Part shown: piece by piece, positions 26,984 through 34,771 of the stretch
Numbering within the stretch: position 1 is the first letter of the stretch
Layout of the letters: every line of letters starts with the position of its first letter
Assembly (NCBI GenBank): GCA_017849455.1
Contig: JAFIGX010000002.1
Span: forward strand, 1 to 56,515
Length of the DNA: 56,515 nt
Reading direction: 5' to 3'
Source of the DNA: Pseudobacter sp.
GTDB lineage: Bacteria; Bacteroidota; Bacteroidia; Chitinophagales; Chitinophagaceae
Notes under the pieces: model-generated
The model's database searches: none
What the model was told of the DNA's origin: nothing
Seen by the model: the letters and a program-made list of their open reading frames with translations, nothing else
Made by a program: the position numbers and the translations under genes

Positions 26984-27586
26984 TCAACTTTTCCCCAGCG
27001 AATCCAACCTGTGCATCAAACTATCCAGATGCCTGTTGAATTCCTCCATCTGCCCGGAGGTGGGCAACTGCTCTTCCTGGTATTGCTCGATAAGCGGTAA
27101 TGTTTTGGTGATCTTCAGAATAAGATGGAGATCGGCGATAGTACTGTTTTTCCTGCGGACCAGGCTGTCGAGCGATGTGAAATGATGGGTAAGTTTTGCA
27201 TAATCGTGCCTGCTTTCACCAATGAGGGTTTTGATCTTTTTTTTCAGCAGGGAATCCTGGAATGCGTCCAGTTTTTTCTCTGCGGCATCATAATAGCTTC
27301 TGTTCCTTTCGTCGAACCTCTTGAAACTGTCTGCTGCATTGATCTGCCGCTCCTGCAATGATTTGATCTGTTCTTCCAGTTCCTGCAACTCTGCTGATTT
27401 GGCGGTAAGCTCTTCATACAGGGCCTCCACGAGATCGGCGCCGCGCTTTTTATGGATGATGCTGGATACGTCTATTTTTTTTCCCTCCAGGATCGTGGGA
27501 ACGGGTTTTGCCGGTGCGTTTGGTTTGCTCCTGCAGCTCATGGCCACGGCAAAGAGAGGAATGATGATGAGAAGTGCTGTTTTCAT
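26984..27586 (-). CDS. Coiled-coil lipoprotein, uncharacterised
   Basis: Predicted 200 residues. Lipoprotein signal LFAVAMSC (Cys18), then a largely helical, charged body: a long coiled coil at about 55-105 (LYEELTAKSAELQELEEQIK) and further heptads to the C-terminus (QMEEFNRHLDSLMHRLDSLG). No enzymatic motif. It looks like a periplasmic structural or adaptor protein anchored in a membrane. The last codons lie next to octamer palindrome O2. Confidence 0.7.
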   Translation of the reverse strand: MKTALLIIIPLFAVAMSCRSKPNAPAKPVPTILEGKKIDVSSIIHKKRGADLVEALYEELTAKSAELQELEEQIKSLQERQINAADSFKRFDERNRSYYDAAEKKLDAFQDSLLKKKIKTLIGESRHDYAKLTHHFTSLDSLVRRKNSTIADLHLILKITKTLPLIEQYQEEQLPTSGQMEEFNRHLDSLMHRLDSLGKS

Positions 27587-27602
27587 ATTCTGCGGGCTTG
27601 CT

Positions 27603-27610
27603 CAAAATTA
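27603..27610 (-). promoter_or_regulatory. -7 box TAATTTTG of the coiled-coil lipoprotein gene
   Basis: Exact TAnnTTTG match on the minus strand, 16 nt before ATG 27586; predicts a leader of about 10 nt. Confidence 0.45.
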
Positions 27611-27679
27611 ACTTCTATTCCTCCATCGCGCAAGGATATGGACAATTAATTAACGGATGATGGGAAATTACAGGATGGA

Positions 27680-28981
27680 TCAGGCCAGTTCGCCGATGAT
27701 CTTCCTGACCACATCATAAACGAATGACAGTTCATCTTCTTTGATGGAAAATGGCGGCATCAGGTAAACAGTATTGCCCAATGGCCTGAGGTATACGCCG
27801 CGGTCCATTGCTTTTTCCGTGATCACTGCGCTGATATTATTAAGGTACTCATCTTTTCCCTGTACGATCTCGAAAGCGAGTATGGTACCCAGTGAGCGTG
27901 CGTTCTTGACTGTTGGGCATAGCTCCTTCAGCTCCTGAACGAATATGGCATGCTGCCGGCCAATGCGGTCGATCTGCTGAAGGGTAGCAGGTTCCAGCAG
28001 GAGGTCGAGGCTGGCGAGGGCGGCGGAGCAGGCAATGGGATTGGCTGTGAAGGAATGGCCGTGGAACAGGGTCTTGAGCTTGTCTTCCTGCACAAATGCC
28101 TGATAGATGTTATCGGTGCAGGCGGTGACGCTGAGGGGCATGGTGCCTCCGGTAAGCCCTTTGGAGAGGCAGATAATATCAGGCTTTTCATCCATATAGA
28201 AGGAGGCGAATAATTTGCCTGTCCTGCCGAAACCGGTCATCACTTCATCCGCGATGCAGATGATATTATGTGAATGACATTTCTGTAATAATCCGTTCAG
28301 TGCTGCCGCATCATATATATGCATGCCTCCTGCCCCCTGCAGGAGAGGTTCATAGATAAAACACGCGATCTCATCCCATGGTATTTCATCCATCGATGAA
28401 TGCAATTGTTCACCGCGGGCCTCTTTCACTGATGCTTTAGCGTAGGTGAACGCATCGATGAAGATCACTTCGAACAATTTATCATTGAAGGCTGCTGTGA
28501 AAATACTGCGGCCGCTTACGCTCATGGCGCCGAAAGTATCACCATGATAGGCATTGCGAAGGGCCAGTATTTTGTTGCGGTGCGATGCGCCCTGGTTCCA
28601 CCAGAACTGGACCCCCATTTTGATGGCCACTTCGGTGGCTGTGGAACCATTGTCTGAATAAAAAATGCGGGAAAAATTGCCCGGCAATATCTCCAGCAGC
28701 CGCTCTGCCAGTTTCACAGCCGGTTCATGCGTAAACCCGGCGAAGATCACCTGTTCGAGGGTCAGGGCCTGTTCATAGATCTTTAGTGCGATATAGGGAT
28801 GGGCATGGCCGTGAAGGGTGACCCACCAACTGCTGATGGCGTCGATGTAGCGTTTGCCATTGACATCCGTCAAATATATTCCCTCTCCTTTAACAACAGG
28901 TATGGGGTCGGGCATATACTTTTGCGGTGTGAACGGGTGCCAGATGACCCGTTTGTCCCTGGTTCTCAGTGATTCACTCAT
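27680..28981 (-). CDS. bioA: Adenosylmethionine-8-amino-7-oxononanoate aminotransferase
   Basis: A 433-residue class III PLP transaminase of biotin synthesis that uses SAM as amino donor to make 7,8-diaminopelargonate. RVIWHPFTPQKYM at the N-terminus is BioA-specific; YSDNGSTATEVAIKM, CIADEVMTGFGRTG and the PLP-lysine segment ICLSKGLTGGTMPLS follow. Start ATG 28981 is chosen over 29128 because the extra 49 codons are heptamer-repeat DNA and a perfect -7 box lies 8 nt upstream of 28981. No other bio gene is in the window. Confidence 0.95.
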   Translation of the reverse strand: MSESLRTRDKRVIWHPFTPQKYMPDPIPVVKGEGIYLTDVNGKRYIDAISSWWVTLHGHAHPYIALKIYEQALTLEQVIFAGFTHEPAVKLAERLLEILPGNFSRIFYSDNGSTATEVAIKMGVQFWWNQGASHRNKILALRNAYHGDTFGAMSVSGRSIFTAAFNDKLFEVIFIDAFTYAKASVKEARGEQLHSSMDEIPWDEIACFIYEPLLQGAGGMHIYDAAALNGLLQKCHSHNIICIADEVMTGFGRTGKLFASFYMDEKPDIICLSKGLTGGTMPLSVTACTDNIYQAFVQEDKLKTLFHGHSFTANPIACSAALASLDLLLEPATLQQIDRIGRQHAIFVQELKELCPTVKNARSLGTILAFEIVQGKDEYLNNISAVITEKAMDRGVYLRPLGNTVYLMPPFSIKEDELSFVYDVVRKIIGELA

Positions 28982-28989
28982 AATGAGGC

Positions 28990-28997
28990 CAAAGGTA
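28990..28997 (-). promoter_or_regulatory. -7 box TACCTTTG of bioA
   Basis: Exact TAnnTTTG match on the minus strand ending 8 nt before the ATG at 28981; transcription should start within 0-4 nt of the start codon. The heptamer palindrome begins 12 bp further upstream. Confidence 0.55.
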
Positions 28998-29008
28998 AGA
29001 GATGAATG

Positions 29009-29105
29009 CCGGAAGTATGAAGTCGGAAGTCTGAGGTACGAAACTTGCATGGAATCAGCTCTACCGGGTATTTCCGACCTCTGACTTCCGCCTTCATACT
29101 TCGGG
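29009..29105. repeat. Heptamer-family palindrome H1
   Basis: Left arm 29009-29043 and right arm 29071-29105 match at 30 of 35 positions. The arms consist of degenerate 7-bp units (gaagtat, gaagtcg, gaagtct, gaggtac). A 27-bp non-repetitive spacer separates them. It lies between the divergent bioA and sigma-factor genes, close to both promoters. Same design as the octamer elements but with another unit and period. Confidence 0.8.
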
Positions 29106-29157
29106 TATCCCATGCAACGGAAATTCACCTGAAAATGTCAATGCAGATACAAGAACG

Positions 29158-29721
29158 ATGGACTATAGCAGGCTGGTAAAAGATTGTTTGAAGGGGCGCC
29201 CTGAGGCCCAGCGACAGCTCTACGAGCATTTTGCCGAGGGGATGCTAGGGGTATGCTATCGCTATACAAAGTCTATGACGGATGCGGAAGATGTACTGCA
29301 GGAAGGATTTATCAAAGTATTCCTCCATCTTCATCAATTCAAATCGGAAGGAGAACTGGGAGGATGGATCCGGCGCATCATGGTCAACACTGCGCTGAAT
29401 TATTTAAAAAAGAACAGCCGGTACCAAACCGATCTGTCATTCACCGATACAGGCCTTCATCCGGTGTCAGGAGATAACCCTGAAGTGTTATTAAATGCAA
29501 AGGACCTGGCAGAACTGGTCCGCCAGTTGCCGACCGGTTATCAAACCATATTCAACCTGCATGCAGTAGAAGGTTTTTCACATGTTGAGATTGGAAAGAT
29601 CCTGGGCATCAATGAGGGAACATCACGTTCCCAATATGCGCGTGCCCGTGCCCTGCTGATCAACTGGTTAAAAAGACAATCAGTGGAGGAAACAAAAAAT
29701 GAATCGTATGTCCGACCATGA
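29158..29721 (+). CDS. RNA polymerase ECF sigma factor (sigma-70 family)
   Basis: Predicted 187 residues. Region 2 has RQLYEHFAEGMLGVCYRYTKSMTDAEDVLQEGFIKVF (DAED core and RNA-polymerase contact), then GWIRRIMVNTALNYL. Region 4 is LPTGYQTIFNLHAVEGFSHVEIGKILGINEGTSRSQYARAR, a helix-turn-helix that reads the -35-like element. It directs transcription in response to an envelope signal. The 3' end overlaps the next gene by 23 nt, so the two are translationally linked, as expected for a sigma/anti-sigma pair. Confidence 0.93.
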   Translation: MDYSRLVKDCLKGRPEAQRQLYEHFAEGMLGVCYRYTKSMTDAEDVLQEGFIKVFLHLHQFKSEGELGGWIRRIMVNTALNYLKKNSRYQTDLSFTDTGLHPVSGDNPEVLLNAKDLAELVRQLPTGYQTIFNLHAVEGFSHVEIGKILGINEGTSRSQYARARALLINWLKRQSVEETKNESYVRP

Positions 29722-31336
29722 ATTTGAAAAACAGGTGCAAGCCCGGATGGACGAATTGAAGATTCGCCCAACCGAAGCGGTATGGACCAAAGTGGAGAAA
29801 CGGATCCGGCGCGAGAGGCGTCGCCGCAGGCTGATCCTATGGGCCCCTGTAGGGCTCCTGCTGCTGGTAGCTACGGGTTACCTGGTACTGGGCACTCATT
29901 CATTGCCCGGTCAGAAAAATATCGCGGAACAATCAACCAATCCTTCCAACAAAAACATTCCTTCCACTGATAACAATTCTACACTCTCCAATCATTCATC
30001 AGAGAATACCGGTCCTGTAACAACTGAGACCAATTCCGGTGACCATACCGGCAAGAAAGACGATGACCAGGATCTGAGCCCTGCACCTTCAGCTACCGGC
30101 GACGCGGTATCCGGCCATCTTCAACGGCAAGGTCAGAACCCGATACGCGCTACCGACGAACATATTTTACCATTGAACAAGGAGCAGAAGCATCAGCGTG
30201 CTTTCGGGAAAAAGGGTCAACGAGCTGGAATATCACGTCAAGGAGTAAGCGATAATGGAGAAAAGCGAACCTTCCAACAGGCCCTTTCTTTAGGGAAAGA
30301 CAAAAAGCAGCAGAGGATTAAAGACCCTTTACAGGACAACCAGGCGATGGCTGTAACAACACCGCCAGTTGAGGATCAGAATAATGCTATTACCAATGAC
30401 CCCGATAAGCGGGATACCCTGACCGTCGATCCGCAGGCATTGACGAAAGACCTTGCAAAACAGCAGCCGGCCAATACAGTCAATCAATCCGCCAATACCG
30501 GCCCAACCGCTGAAAACGCAAAACTACCGCCGGTGAACAACCGAAAAAAGAACAGCTCCAACTGGCAATGGGGCCTTATGGGTAATATCGGGGGATCGCA
30601 TATCGCCAAAGGCAGCATCTTCGGGAGCCTCTTCGCGATCCTGGACAATAAGAACAGTGTGCAGGAAGACCTCTCGGCCCCGTCTCAATCAAATGCAGCG
30701 GTCCCTACAGCGTTGCCACCTGCCAATAAACCATCTTCCATCAAAACCGGTAAGGCGTTCTCGGTAGGTGCTTTTGTGCAAAAACCACTCTCGAAAAGGG
30801 TCAGCATTTCAGCCGGACTGCAATACTCTTATTTCAGTGTACATACCAAAGTGGGCATGTTCGTGGAAGCGCCCAGGATAGTGAACAATGCAATGTCGAA
30901 TGGTCAGATGGTGAGGAATTATTACCAGGGCCCCAATGTGGGTGCAACTTTCCTGGGAATTTACGAACGGCATGATTATACTAACAGGTACCATTTTATC
31001 GAATTGCCCATCACCCTGCATACACAACTCAATAAAGGCAAAAAGCTGCCCATCATCTGGGATGCCGGGATAAGTATTTCACAATTCCTTAATTCGAACG
31101 CACTTCATTATGATGGTATTAATGATGTGTATTACAAAGATTTTTCTTTCTTCAATAAAACACAGGTGAGTATTGCCAGTGCCTTCAATGCAGCGTTGTT
31201 CGCGAATAAAGCGCATCCTGTGTGGATCGGCCCCCGGATCAATTATCAATTATCAAACCTGCTGAAGAAAGAGGTTTCGGAAGGACAGCATCTCTGGTCT
31301 TTTGGGGTGAATTTAAAAATGTTTCTTAAAAAATAA
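29699..31336 (+). CDS. Putative envelope-spanning anti-sigma protein with barrel-like C-terminus
   Basis: Predicted 545 residues (ATG 29708 is an alternative start). Residues 1-43 are cytosolic, helical and end in a run of Arg (RRERRRRR); 44-64 form a single membrane helix; 70-288 is a low-complexity Asn/Gln/Thr/Asp/Lys linker; 289-545 has repeated aromatic beta strands (SAGLQYSYFSV, HFIELPITLHTQL, AGISISQFLNS) and ends in FGVNLKMFLKK, like an outer-membrane barrel. The gene order and overlap with the ECF factor suggest the head holds the sigma factor and the far domain reports from the outer membrane. Function inferred, not shown. Confidence 0.75.
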   Translation: MNRMSDHEFEKQVQARMDELKIRPTEAVWTKVEKRIRRERRRRRLILWAPVGLLLLVATGYLVLGTHSLPGQKNIAEQSTNPSNKNIPSTDNNSTLSNHSSENTGPVTTETNSGDHTGKKDDDQDLSPAPSATGDAVSGHLQRQGQNPIRATDEHILPLNKEQKHQRAFGKKGQRAGISRQGVSDNGEKRTFQQALSLGKDKKQQRIKDPLQDNQAMAVTTPPVEDQNNAITNDPDKRDTLTVDPQALTKDLAKQQPANTVNQSANTGPTAENAKLPPVNNRKKNSSNWQWGLMGNIGGSHIAKGSIFGSLFAILDNKNSVQEDLSAPSQSNAAVPTALPPANKPSSIKTGKAFSVGAFVQKPLSKRVSISAGLQYSYFSVHTKVGMFVEAPRIVNNAMSNGQMVRNYYQGPNVGATFLGIYERHDYTNRYHFIELPITLHTQLNKGKKLPIIWDAGISISQFLNSNALHYDGINDVYYKDFSFFNKTQVSIASAFNAALFANKAHPVWIGPRINYQLSNLLKKEVSEGQHLWSFGVNLKMFLKK

Positions 31337-31391
31337 AGAAAGGCAGGCAACGGTCATCCATGCACTATTGTCAGGTTTGGAAAGCCATTTT

Positions 31392-32651
31392 ATGAAACAG
31401 CACTACCCCACACTGCTGCCGTATGCTACCATACTGCTTATCCTGTTCCTTTTAACAGGATGCATGAAAGACAAATGCAGGCATTCATATACGTTATATA
31501 CGCCTGTGCTCAAGACCCTGACGGAAGTAAGGGCCAATATGAAAAGCGGCGATCCACAACCACTTAAACACATCGGGAAAATATATACATACAATAATTA
31601 TATTTTTCTCAACGAAAGGGAAAGAGGCATTCATATCATCGACAACAGCATCCCTGAAAATCCCCGTAATATTGCCTTTCTGACTATCCCCGGTAATATA
31701 GACATGGCAGTGAACGGTAATACGCTGTATGCCGATTCTTACAAAGACCTCATCACTTTCGATATCACGAACCCCAAGGCAATCGCAACCAAAAAGATCA
31801 CCGAAAAAGCATTTCCCGACAGAAACTATTATTATAACAACCCGAATACGACGAATCCCGATTCCATCAAGGTGATCGTAGATTGGCTGGAACGTGATAC
31901 CGTAGTGGATTGTGATACATATATCAGGCTTTATACCGATTTTTATGCCCAGAACAAAGCCGATGCGGGAGGTAATTATGCAACGCCCGGTGGTGGCAAA
32001 GGTGGATCGATGGCCAGGTTCACCATACTGAAAGATCATCTGTACACAGTTTCCTCCAGCGACCTCACCACTTACGCTGTGAGCAATCCGCAAGATCCTG
32101 TAAAAGTTGCTTCGAACAAGCTGGGCTGGAATATCGAAACGATCTATCCTTTCTCCGACAAACTCTTCATTGGTTCCACCACCGGCATGTTCATCTATGA
32201 TGTATCGAACCCTTCTGCCCCCAGGCAATTGAGCCGTTTCTCCCACTTTACCAGTTGTGATCCTGTAGTGGCGGATAACCAGTATGCCTATATTACACTT
32301 CGAAATATTGGCACCGCCTGTGAAAGGGGGCTCAACCAGCTGGAGATAGTCAGCATACGGGACCTGATGAATCCTGCACCGCAAAAAGTGTATCCGATGG
32401 CCAGCCCTTTTGGATTGGGCAAGGATGACGACATTCTTTTTGTATGCGATGGCAAGTCCGGGCTGAAGATCTATGATGCCAGGGATGTCAATAACCTCAG
32501 GTTGTTGAAGGAAATTGGCGGGTTGAATACTTACGATGTGATCCCCCGGAATAAAATTGCACTGGTCGTGGCTGCGGACGGCCTCTATCAATTCAATTAT
32601 TTCAATCCGGAAAATATCCAGCTAATCAGTAAGATCCCGATCAGCAAATAA
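31392..32651 (+). CDS. LVIVD-repeat beta-propeller lipoprotein
   Basis: Predicted 419 residues. The start is set at ATG 31392, which gives a clean lipoprotein signal (ILFLLTGC, Cys24); the longer frame adds eight residues in front. The mature protein has repeated blades of the LVIVD type: GIHIIDNSIPENPRNIAFLTIPG, LITFDITNPKAIA, LTTYAVSNPQDPVKVA, MFIYDVSNPSAPRQLS and LKIYDARDVNNLRLL. It is a predicted surface or periplasmic propeller, ligand unknown. It lies 55 bp behind the barrel protein and likely belongs to the sigma operon. Confidence 0.88.
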   Translation: MKQHYPTLLPYATILLILFLLTGCMKDKCRHSYTLYTPVLKTLTEVRANMKSGDPQPLKHIGKIYTYNNYIFLNERERGIHIIDNSIPENPRNIAFLTIPGNIDMAVNGNTLYADSYKDLITFDITNPKAIATKKITEKAFPDRNYYYNNPNTTNPDSIKVIVDWLERDTVVDCDTYIRLYTDFYAQNKADAGGNYATPGGGKGGSMARFTILKDHLYTVSSSDLTTYAVSNPQDPVKVASNKLGWNIETIYPFSDKLFIGSTTGMFIYDVSNPSAPRQLSRFSHFTSCDPVVADNQYAYITLRNIGTACERGLNQLEIVSIRDLMNPAPQKVYPMASPFGLGKDDDILFVCDGKSGLKIYDARDVNNLRLLKEIGGLNTYDVIPRNKIALVVAADGLYQFNYFNPENIQLISKIPISK

Positions 32652-32660
32652 ACCCCAGTT

Positions 32661-33257
32661 ATGCAAAGAAAGCGATCATACCTTACAGTCGTTTTAATAA
32701 TGATGGGCATGGCCCTACAGGCTCAATCCGGTCCGGCAGCAGAGCATCCCACCAAGGATCCCGTCCGGTTCAGCGTCATTGGACAGATGGGCGCTTTGAT
32801 CGGGAAGAATGAATCTGCCCCGTCTTTCCAGGCGATTGCAGGTGCACGCTATAGAACATGGTTCCTGGGCCTGGGGGCAGGGTTGGACCTCTATAAATTC
32901 CGCGGTGCGCCGGTATTTGTGGATGTGCGTAAGAGCTTTGTCGTACAGCCAGGGTCCGTATTCCAACCATTTATCTATGCCGACGGTGGCATCCATTATA
33001 GCTGGCCATCTTCCCACGATAAGATGGACGGTGCTCATTCCAACTTTACCAATGATTTCTACATGGATGCGGGATTGGGTTGTTCCATTATGATGAAACC
33101 CCGTCACGCATTATTATTGAGCGCAGGATACAGCATGAAGAAGGTCCAGTATAAGATCGATGGATATAGCTTCCTGGACCCTACCCCAACTTATTCACCT
33201 CACGTATATGATTATACGCTCAACAGAATCTCAATAAAACTGGGATGGCAGCTTTAA
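32661..33257 (+). CDS. Small outer-membrane beta-barrel-like protein
   Basis: Predicted 198 residues. Signal peptide 1-22 (MALQAQ). The rest consists of alternating aromatic strands with turns every 10-15 residues (FLGLGAGLDLYKF, FQPFIYADGGIHYSW, ALLLSAGYSMKKVQY) and ends in ISIKLGWQL, fitting an eight-stranded OmpA/OmpW-type barrel (porin superfamily, inferred). Last gene of the sigma-factor operon, 9 bp behind the LVIVD gene, followed by a strong terminator. Confidence 0.8.
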   Translation: MQRKRSYLTVVLIMMGMALQAQSGPAAEHPTKDPVRFSVIGQMGALIGKNESAPSFQAIAGARYRTWFLGLGAGLDLYKFRGAPVFVDVRKSFVVQPGSVFQPFIYADGGIHYSWPSSHDKMDGAHSNFTNDFYMDAGLGCSIMMKPRHALLLSAGYSMKKVQYKIDGYSFLDPTPTYSPHVYDYTLNRISIKLGWQL

Positions 33258-33293
33258 GGTAGCCTATCCCTTTGCTTTCTCAGTTCATGATGA

Positions 33294-33325
33294 CCCCTGG
33301 CAATTATTTGCCGGGGGCTTCTTTT
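33294..33325 (+). terminator. Intrinsic terminator of the sigma-factor operon
   Basis: Stem cccctggcaa / ttgccggggg (one T-G pair) with 4-nt loop ttat, followed by cttcttttt. It ends the plus-strand operon 36 bp behind the last gene. The loop contains the stop codon of the convergent queG gene, so terminator and queG 3' end share sequence. Confidence 0.85.
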
Positions 33326-34260
33326 TGCGGGAGGGCCTTTATGAAATGCAGGTTCCGCTGGATACCCTGGAATTTAGAGCGTTTGAGCGGGGAGTGCCGG
33401 AATATTTTTTTGAAGGTGTCTTCCGTAAGTGTGGCCCATTCTTCGATGGAGAAATGAAGCAGTTCAGGGATGGGGGAGAATTCCTGCTCGGAAGTGGCAT
33501 GGGAAAAACGGTTCCAGGGACAAACATCCTGGCAGGTATCACAGCCGAACATCCAGCCGTCGAATTTTCCCTGCATCTCCTCCGGGATCAGTTTTTCTTT
33601 CAGCTCGATCGTGAAATAAGAAATGCACCTGCTGCCATCCACTACCTTGTTGTCGAGGATCGCATTGGTAGGGCAGGCATCGATACATCTGCGGCAGGTG
33701 CCGCAATAATCTTTGGCAAAAGGATCATCGTATTGCAGCTCGAGGTCTACGATGAGCGTGGCGATAAAAAAGAAAGAGCCATGCTGTTTATTGATCAGGT
33801 TACCATTCCGGCCGATCCAGCCAAGTCCGGCCCGCTGCGCCCACGCTCGTTCCAATACCGGCGCCGAATCCACAAAACCGCGGCCATGGACCTCACCGAT
33901 CTCCGACTGGATGAAGGCCAGCATGCTTTGCAATTTGGAACGGATCACTTCATGATAATCCCTGCCATACGCGTATTTCGAGATCTTCGGCGCCTCTTCC
34001 TGTTGGTGGGCATCGGGAAAATAATTCAGCAGGAGCGTGATCACCGACCTGGCGCCGGGCACCAGCTTCGTGGGATCGATCCGCAGCTCGAAATGATTTT
34101 CCATATACTGCATACTGCCCTGCATTCCCTTACTGAGCCAGGATTCCAGTCGGCGGGCATCTTCATCGAGCCGCTGTGCCTTTGCGATGCCGCAATACTC
34201 GAACCCAAGCCGGGCCGCGGCCGATCTGATGATTGCCGTATTTTTTTCAATGGGGTTCAT
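33304..34260 (-). CDS. queG: Epoxyqueuosine reductase (tRNA modification)
   Basis: A 318-residue cobalamin- and Fe-S-dependent enzyme that reduces epoxyqueuosine to queuosine in tRNA anticodons. N-terminal DUF1730 part with GMQGSMQYMENH and a catalytic Asp in FVDSAPVLERAWAQRAGLGWIG. Two 4Fe-4S motifs: CGTCRRCIDACPTNAI and CDTCQDVCPWN, plus Cys in SRCISYFT. It has the short form without HEAT repeats. The terminator of the convergent operon overlaps its last codons. Confidence 0.96.
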   Translation of the reverse strand: MNPIEKNTAIIRSAAARLGFEYCGIAKAQRLDEDARRLESWLSKGMQGSMQYMENHFELRIDPTKLVPGARSVITLLLNYFPDAHQQEEAPKISKYAYGRDYHEVIRSKLQSMLAFIQSEIGEVHGRGFVDSAPVLERAWAQRAGLGWIGRNGNLINKQHGSFFFIATLIVDLELQYDDPFAKDYCGTCRRCIDACPTNAILDNKVVDGSRCISYFTIELKEKLIPEEMQGKFDGWMFGCDTCQDVCPWNRFSHATSEQEFSPIPELLHFSIEEWATLTEDTFKKIFRHSPLKRSKFQGIQRNLHFIKALPQKEAPGK

Positions 34261-34275
34261 GACCTGCCTGTACGC

Positions 34276-34620
34276 TTATTTTTCCTGCAGGTGCAATTTA
34301 TGAAAGAATCGATGGATAACAGGAGTGAGTATAATGCCAATATTCGTTATAAACGCCACACCGCTGTACAAGGCATAGAAAGAAGAGAACCAGATACCGG
34401 TATCGCAGATATGATCGAGCACAGGCCCCATACCCGCCAATAGCATGGCGGAATTGTGAAAAGCATCAAGCCAGCGAATGCCGGTGCAGGTTTGATGGAA
34501 CCCTACAATGCCGATCAGGAGCGAGATGGCCATGAATGAGATGGCAACCACCAGGTTCTTTGCAATACGCCGGTAGAATACGGACCGCGGGGCCAGGGGC
34601 TGGTGCTTGGATTCATACAT
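34276..34620 (-). CDS. Conserved small membrane protein, uncharacterised
   Basis: Predicted 114 residues from ATG 34620 (the longer frame to 34686 adds a tail that does not look conserved). Three hydrophobic helices: NLVVAISFMAISLLIGIVGFH, AMLLAGMGPVLDHI and FYALYSGVAFITNIGIILTPV, ending HRFFHKLHLQEK. The order of helices with an NSAM.LAGMGPV loop recalls a conserved bacterial membrane family without known function. 15 bp upstream of queG on the same strand, possibly one transcript. Confidence 0.72.
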   Translation of the reverse strand: MYESKHQPLAPRSVFYRRIAKNLVVAISFMAISLLIGIVGFHQTCTGIRWLDAFHNSAMLLAGMGPVLDHICDTGIWFSSFYALYSGVAFITNIGIILTPVIHRFFHKLHLQEK

Positions 34621-34771
34621 AGGTGCTTCTTTGATTGAAATGGTGGATAGGACCGTATATGAAAAATCATCTTCATGAAGGTACAAACGATTGTTAGCAG
34701 CACATAAATTCTTTTTACTACGGCTGGATTTTTATTATTTTAGTTGCTTATTGGTAAAAGATTTCTTGCTT

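Noticed and set aside
31494..32591. 365-codon open frame antisense to the LVIVD lipoprotein
   Set aside because: Shadow frame; the plus-strand protein has a lipobox and clear propeller repeats.
33325..34443. 372-codon open frame antisense to queG
   Set aside because: Shadow of queG, whose two Fe-S motifs and length are complete on the minus strand.
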